Shown here in pieces: positions 61,146 to 64,000 of a DNA stretch of 64,000 nt (within the stretch, counting starts at the first letter, position 1; each line of letters starts with the position of its first letter). The stretch lies in assembly GCF_003324485.1 (NCBI RefSeq), contig NZ_QODK01000003.1, forward strand, positions 186,001 through 250,000. The letters run 5' to 3'. The translations under genes were made by a program, and so were the position numbers. The notes under the pieces were generated by a model. It made no database searches and had not been told where the DNA came from. It was given only the letters and a program-made list of their open reading frames with translations. This stretch comes from Cohaesibacter intestini. Lineage in GTDB: Bacteria; Pseudomonadota; Alphaproteobacteria; Rhizobiales; Cohaesibacteraceae.

Positions 61146-62249
61146 TCATACGCCCCCCGAACTGCCTGAGCTACCAAGCCGTAGACCCGGGGCAGGGCGT
61201 TCTGCCATCACCGACCGGCGGAAGCGAAACAATTTGGCCGGACGCCCGCCCGTGGCGGTGGCACTGGCCCCGGTCGGTTCCACCAACTCCGCCTGCTCCA
61301 CCAACCGGCGGAAATTCTGCTTGTGCAGGCGACGCCCGGAAATCGCCTCGACCGTGCTTTGCAGCTCGGTTAGGGTGAAACTGCCCGGCATCAGCTCGAA
61401 CACGACCGGGCGATATTTCAATTTGGCCCGCATTCGCGAAATAGCCGTGGCGAGAATGCGGCGATGATCCATTTGCAGCGGCTGACCGAACAGCAATCCC
61501 TCGGCAGTTGAAGGCGACAGACCCCGGTCCCGATAATGCTCTTCCACCAGCCCCGCTTCATAGAGCAGCTCATAGCGGTCGAGCACCCGTTCCTCATCCC
61601 ACACAGCTCCATCAAGTCCGAAGGACAGGCGTAGGCGCTGCTTTGGGCTGAGGCCCTTGTTGCCATCATCTGACGCCCCTTTTGCCCATTGCTGCAGAGC
61701 TGGCAAAATCTGGGAATCCAACAGGGCCGGGCGGGCCTCACGCCAATCTTCCCAAGGGAAATAGCGATACCAGCTGTGCCATCGCCCTCCGACAGGGGCC
61801 TGCAAATCACTGCGTTCCTCTGCCGCACTGTCATCCCTGTCCCGATAGAGCTGGGTGAGCGCCAGATATCCAATGGATACTTCGTGCGGACTGTTGCTGC
61901 CTTCCTCGGTGCGCCGTCCCCTGTCCCCAAAGGTATAGAGCTGTTCCACATAGCCAAGCTTAAGGCCCGTTTGTTGTTCAACCCAGCTGCGCAGACCGGT
62001 TTCCAGTGTGCGGTGGTGCAAAGGGTCGAACGGGCCAAAGGGAAGGCCACCACGTCTTTCTTTGTCATCTTGGTGGAGTGGAACAGCGGCAGGGGGTTTT
62101 GCTGGCTGACCGACCAATGCCGGATCGACCTCCAGAATCAACGGCATGGTGCCATGCATGGCGATGATTGCTGCATTCAAACCCACCGAAATCGGATGGG
62201 TCGGTGAAGAAGGGACTGGATTGGTCACAATGCGTATGGCCTCTTGCAT
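61146..62249 (-). CDS. nadQ: NadQ-type regulator of NAD metabolism (Nudix-like + winged helix)
   Basis: 367 aa. The N-terminal ~180 residues have a Nudix-like fold (VGLNAAIIAMHGTMPLILEV, PFGPFDPLHHRTLETGLRSW) whose catalytic Nudix box is not kept (LETGLRSWVEQQTGL lacks the REXXEE Glu residues), so it should bind a ligand rather than cut it. The C-terminal part, with FELMPGSFTLTELQSTVEAI and GRRLHKQNFRRLVEQAELV, is the winged-helix DNA-binding domain found in NrtR/NadQ regulators. NadQ proteins repress nadABC and related genes in alphaproteobacteria; those genes are not in the window. Upstream of rnhB in one transcript. Confidence 0.72.
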   Translation of the reverse strand: MQEAIRIVTNPVPSSPTHPISVGLNAAIIAMHGTMPLILEVDPALVGQPAKPPAAVPLHQDDKERRGGLPFGPFDPLHHRTLETGLRSWVEQQTGLKLGYVEQLYTFGDRGRRTEEGSNSPHEVSIGYLALTQLYRDRDDSAAEERSDLQAPVGGRWHSWYRYFPWEDWREARPALLDSQILPALQQWAKGASDDGNKGLSPKQRLRLSFGLDGAVWDEERVLDRYELLYEAGLVEEHYRDRGLSPSTAEGLLFGQPLQMDHRRILATAISRMRAKLKYRPVVFELMPGSFTLTELQSTVEAISGRRLHKQNFRRLVEQAELVEPTGASATATGGRPAKLFRFRRSVMAERPAPGLRLGSSGSSGGV

Positions 62250-62341
62250 ATGCGATCCGCCCAGCGCCGAAGCGGGGCGAATCCATATCCCAAACTATAA
62301 GCAAAAGCATGGGCAGGAAAAGGCAAAGATCGATGATCAGC

Positions 62342-62914
62342 TCATACGGTGGATGCGAGCAAAGGAGCTTGGGCATCTGCTGCCGAGGCGATTGTTACAC
62401 CCGATGCCGGAATGTGTGGCATGGCAAAGATATTGCCTTCATAACAATCCGCACCGCGACCAATCGATTCAATCGCATCGACCATGCGTCCGTCGCGCCC
62501 CATCAACGCATCGGCCAGTGCGATCAGATGCGAATTGGGGGTCGCGCGTGGTGAGGCTTCGCGCAAGGCCTTGGCCAGCTCCATTTCGCTCAGATCAGGT
62601 CGCAGGCTGCAAGCGGCAATATAGGCCGACGCCGTCGAGCGGCTGACCCCGGCCCAGCAATGGACAACCAGTGGCGTGGTCCGGTCCCATGCGTGAACAA
62701 AGTCGATCAGTTGCTGCACCTGCTGTTCAGACGCCAGCTTGAAGCCGGGCAGGGTGGCAGCAATGTCATTCAGACTGAGACGCAAATGCCGTTCAGGCGC
62801 AATGCCGGTCGGGCGCTCCATATCCATTTCCGGGTTGAGCACCGTAACCAGATGGGTCGCCTTGACGTCATCGACAACTTGCTGAAGTTTCGACAGCGAG
62901 CAGACATAAAGCAT
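62342..62914 (-). CDS. Protein tyrosine phosphatase-like protein
   Basis: 190 aa. The signature VVHCWAGVSRST provides C86 and R92 of the CX5R active site, and LSLND (around residue 50) may supply the general-acid Asp. It resembles the compact tyrosine/dual-specificity phosphatases annotated in many Rhizobiales. Substrate unknown. GGAGG lies 7 nt before the ATG at 62914. It is 92 bp upstream of the NadQ-type gene on the same strand. Confidence 0.82.
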   Translation of the reverse strand: MLYVCSLSKLQQVVDDVKATHLVTVLNPEMDMERPTGIAPERHLRLSLNDIAATLPGFKLASEQQVQQLIDFVHAWDRTTPLVVHCWAGVSRSTASAYIAACSLRPDLSEMELAKALREASPRATPNSHLIALADALMGRDGRMVDAIESIGRGADCYEGNIFAMPHIPASGVTIASAADAQAPLLASTV

Positions 62915-63099
62915 GGTTTGGCCTCCGGGCTCAGGCATCAATCGGGTTGGGCAGCTTTCCGGGACTGGAAAAAGCACCATACTGCTTTTCTACGACAATC
63001 GCCCAAGATGGAAGTTAGCCCTTTGGTCGCATCAAGCTTCATGCGGCGTCGAGCGGCGCTCGATGGGAGGTCAGATCAGAGTCCGACAAGGGCAAACGG

Positions 63100-63705
63100 C
63101 TACTTAAGCTGATCATGCAATTGGTGGAACCGCTCAACAAAAGCTGTCTGGGCCTTTTGCGTGCTCCAGGGGGTAATCGGCAGATCGCTGGGGTCAATGC
63201 CATTGGGGGAGCCAAAGAGTATTTCCGCCTCGGCCTTATCAAATCCGGCCAAATGCACCGCCTCAAAATAGGCAGACACATGATCGGCACTCTTGATCTG
63301 GCGCTTCAGTTCCCGATTGGGATGGGCAGGCAAGCCAAACCGCAAATGGATTGCAGCCTCCAGTTTGGCTTCAATGGCTTTGTAGCCTTCCCCGATGGCG
63401 GATTTGAAGGGAGAAATCATATCGCCGATGACATATTCCGGGCCGTCATGCAACAAGGCCAGCAGCGCTGCGTCAGCGGGCATGTCGGGAAATTTCTGTC
63501 GCATGACCGCCTCGACAATCAAGCTGTGCTGGGCGACAGAGAAGGGATGATTGCCAACCGTCTGTCCATTCCAGCGGGCAACGCGCGCCAGACCGTGCGC
63601 GATGTCCTCGATCTCCACATCAAATGGAGAAGGGTCGAGAAGATCAAGGCGTCGTCCAGACAACATCCTTTGCCATGCTCTTGGGGGCTGTTTGGGTTTG
63701 GGCAT
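63100..63705 (-). CDS. HD-domain phosphohydrolase (YfbR-like)
   Basis: 201 aa. HD-domain ligands are spread over VGNHPFSVAQHSLIVE, LLALLHDGPEYVIGDM and KSADHVSAYFEAVHL, giving the H...HD...D pattern. The region resembles YfbR-type 5'-deoxynucleotidases, which act on nucleoside monophosphates, but the precise substrate is open. GGAG precedes the ATG at 63705; the frame can start six codons earlier at a TTG. Confidence 0.83.
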   Translation of the reverse strand: MPKPKQPPRAWQRMLSGRRLDLLDPSPFDVEIEDIAHGLARVARWNGQTVGNHPFSVAQHSLIVEAVMRQKFPDMPADAALLALLHDGPEYVIGDMISPFKSAIGEGYKAIEAKLEAAIHLRFGLPAHPNRELKRQIKSADHVSAYFEAVHLAGFDKAEAEILFGSPNGIDPSDLPITPWSTQKAQTAFVERFHQLHDQLK

Positions 63706-64000
63706 CAGAGTCTCCGCATTCAATTGGTCGTTGCTTACCGCAAATGCTTGTCAATGCCTATGACAAAATTTTTCGTCCTAACCGTCTTTGCCTGCGGGTT
63801 TTCTGCGATCTACGTAGAAATGCGGGGAAGTGTGAAGTGATTTATGTCGTAAAGACTGCTACAAATCTCTAAAAATTTCTACGCTTGTCAAAATTGCGTA
63901 AAAAAATGAAAGAAATTGAACAAACGATCTTGTTGAAGGAGATTCTTCAGAGTAAATTCATCTCCCATGATCATTTTAGGATCATCGAACCAATATTGCG
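63706..64000. other. Right-hand end of the window, no gene seen
   Basis: About 295 bp, AT-rich from ~63830, with no frame I can support. It probably contains the promoter of the HD-domain gene and possibly that of a gene beyond the edge. Confidence 0.4.

Overview
The window looks like chromosomal DNA from an alphaproteobacterium, most likely order Hyphomicrobiales (Rhizobiales). The evidence is gene content and neighbourhoods: etfQO next to a family-4-type uracil-DNA glycosylase, ispB followed by a DUF2007 gene and a TrmN6-type methyltransferase, an EAL protein of TipF type followed by a TIGR01459 HAD hydrolase, a NadQ-type NAD regulator, DUF3422, and split-subunit glycyl-tRNA synthetase (glyQ). 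A marine Cohaesibacter-like genus is a guess only. I see no rRNA, tRNA, insertion sequence, prophage, integrase or CRISPR array.

Layout. 1-9.5 kb: a truncated lipoprotein gene, lspA, ileS, a peptidoglycan amidase, ribF, a small lipoprotein, a MATE exporter and a MaoC hydratase. 10-18.7 kb: a chemotaxis-flavoured block (CheY-like regulator, CheZ phosphatase, an HBM-type chemoreceptor) with etfQO, a uracil-DNA glycosylase and a SleB-type wall hydrolase. 19.6-25.8 kb: meaB, a LysE exporter, a lipoprotein of the metallo-beta-lactamase fold, and pyruvate phosphate dikinase with a small partner gene. 26-29.6 kb: metal and efflux genes (arsR-arsC-aquaporin, then an MFS exporter divergent from a MerR regulator). 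29.7-41.7 kb: DUF3422, ispE, a TPR lipoprotein-biogenesis-like protein, ispB, DUF2007, a methyltransferase, an M20 amidohydrolase, a SoxR/glyoxalase pair, an S49 peptidase and a PP2C-like protein. 41.7-52.7 kb: LysR, a DUF1127 protein, a PA0069-type radical SAM protein, a probable small RNA, a degenerate EAL protein, HAD, YgfZ, MoaB, YitT and glyQ. 52.9-57.5 kb: exported and envelope proteins, including a FecR-domain protein with an Asn/Ser tail encoded by 36-bp repeats. 57.7-64 kb: LemA/DUF2207, rnhB, nadQ, a tyrosine phosphatase and an HD-domain phosphohydrolase.

Most genes are housekeeping or ordinary accessory genes. The items I consider least explained are: a three-hairpin small-RNA candidate at about 44636-44758; a 78-bp duplication of the 3' end of etfQO around a hairpin (11711-11931); a nested structured element upstream of glyQ (51320-51443); the Asn/Ser repeat tail of the FecR protein; a CheZ with two CheY-binding-like peptides; and a 12-bp tandem repeat in the start of ppdK. 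No clear new multi-gene system is visible. All calls are by eye from sequence; no database search was run.
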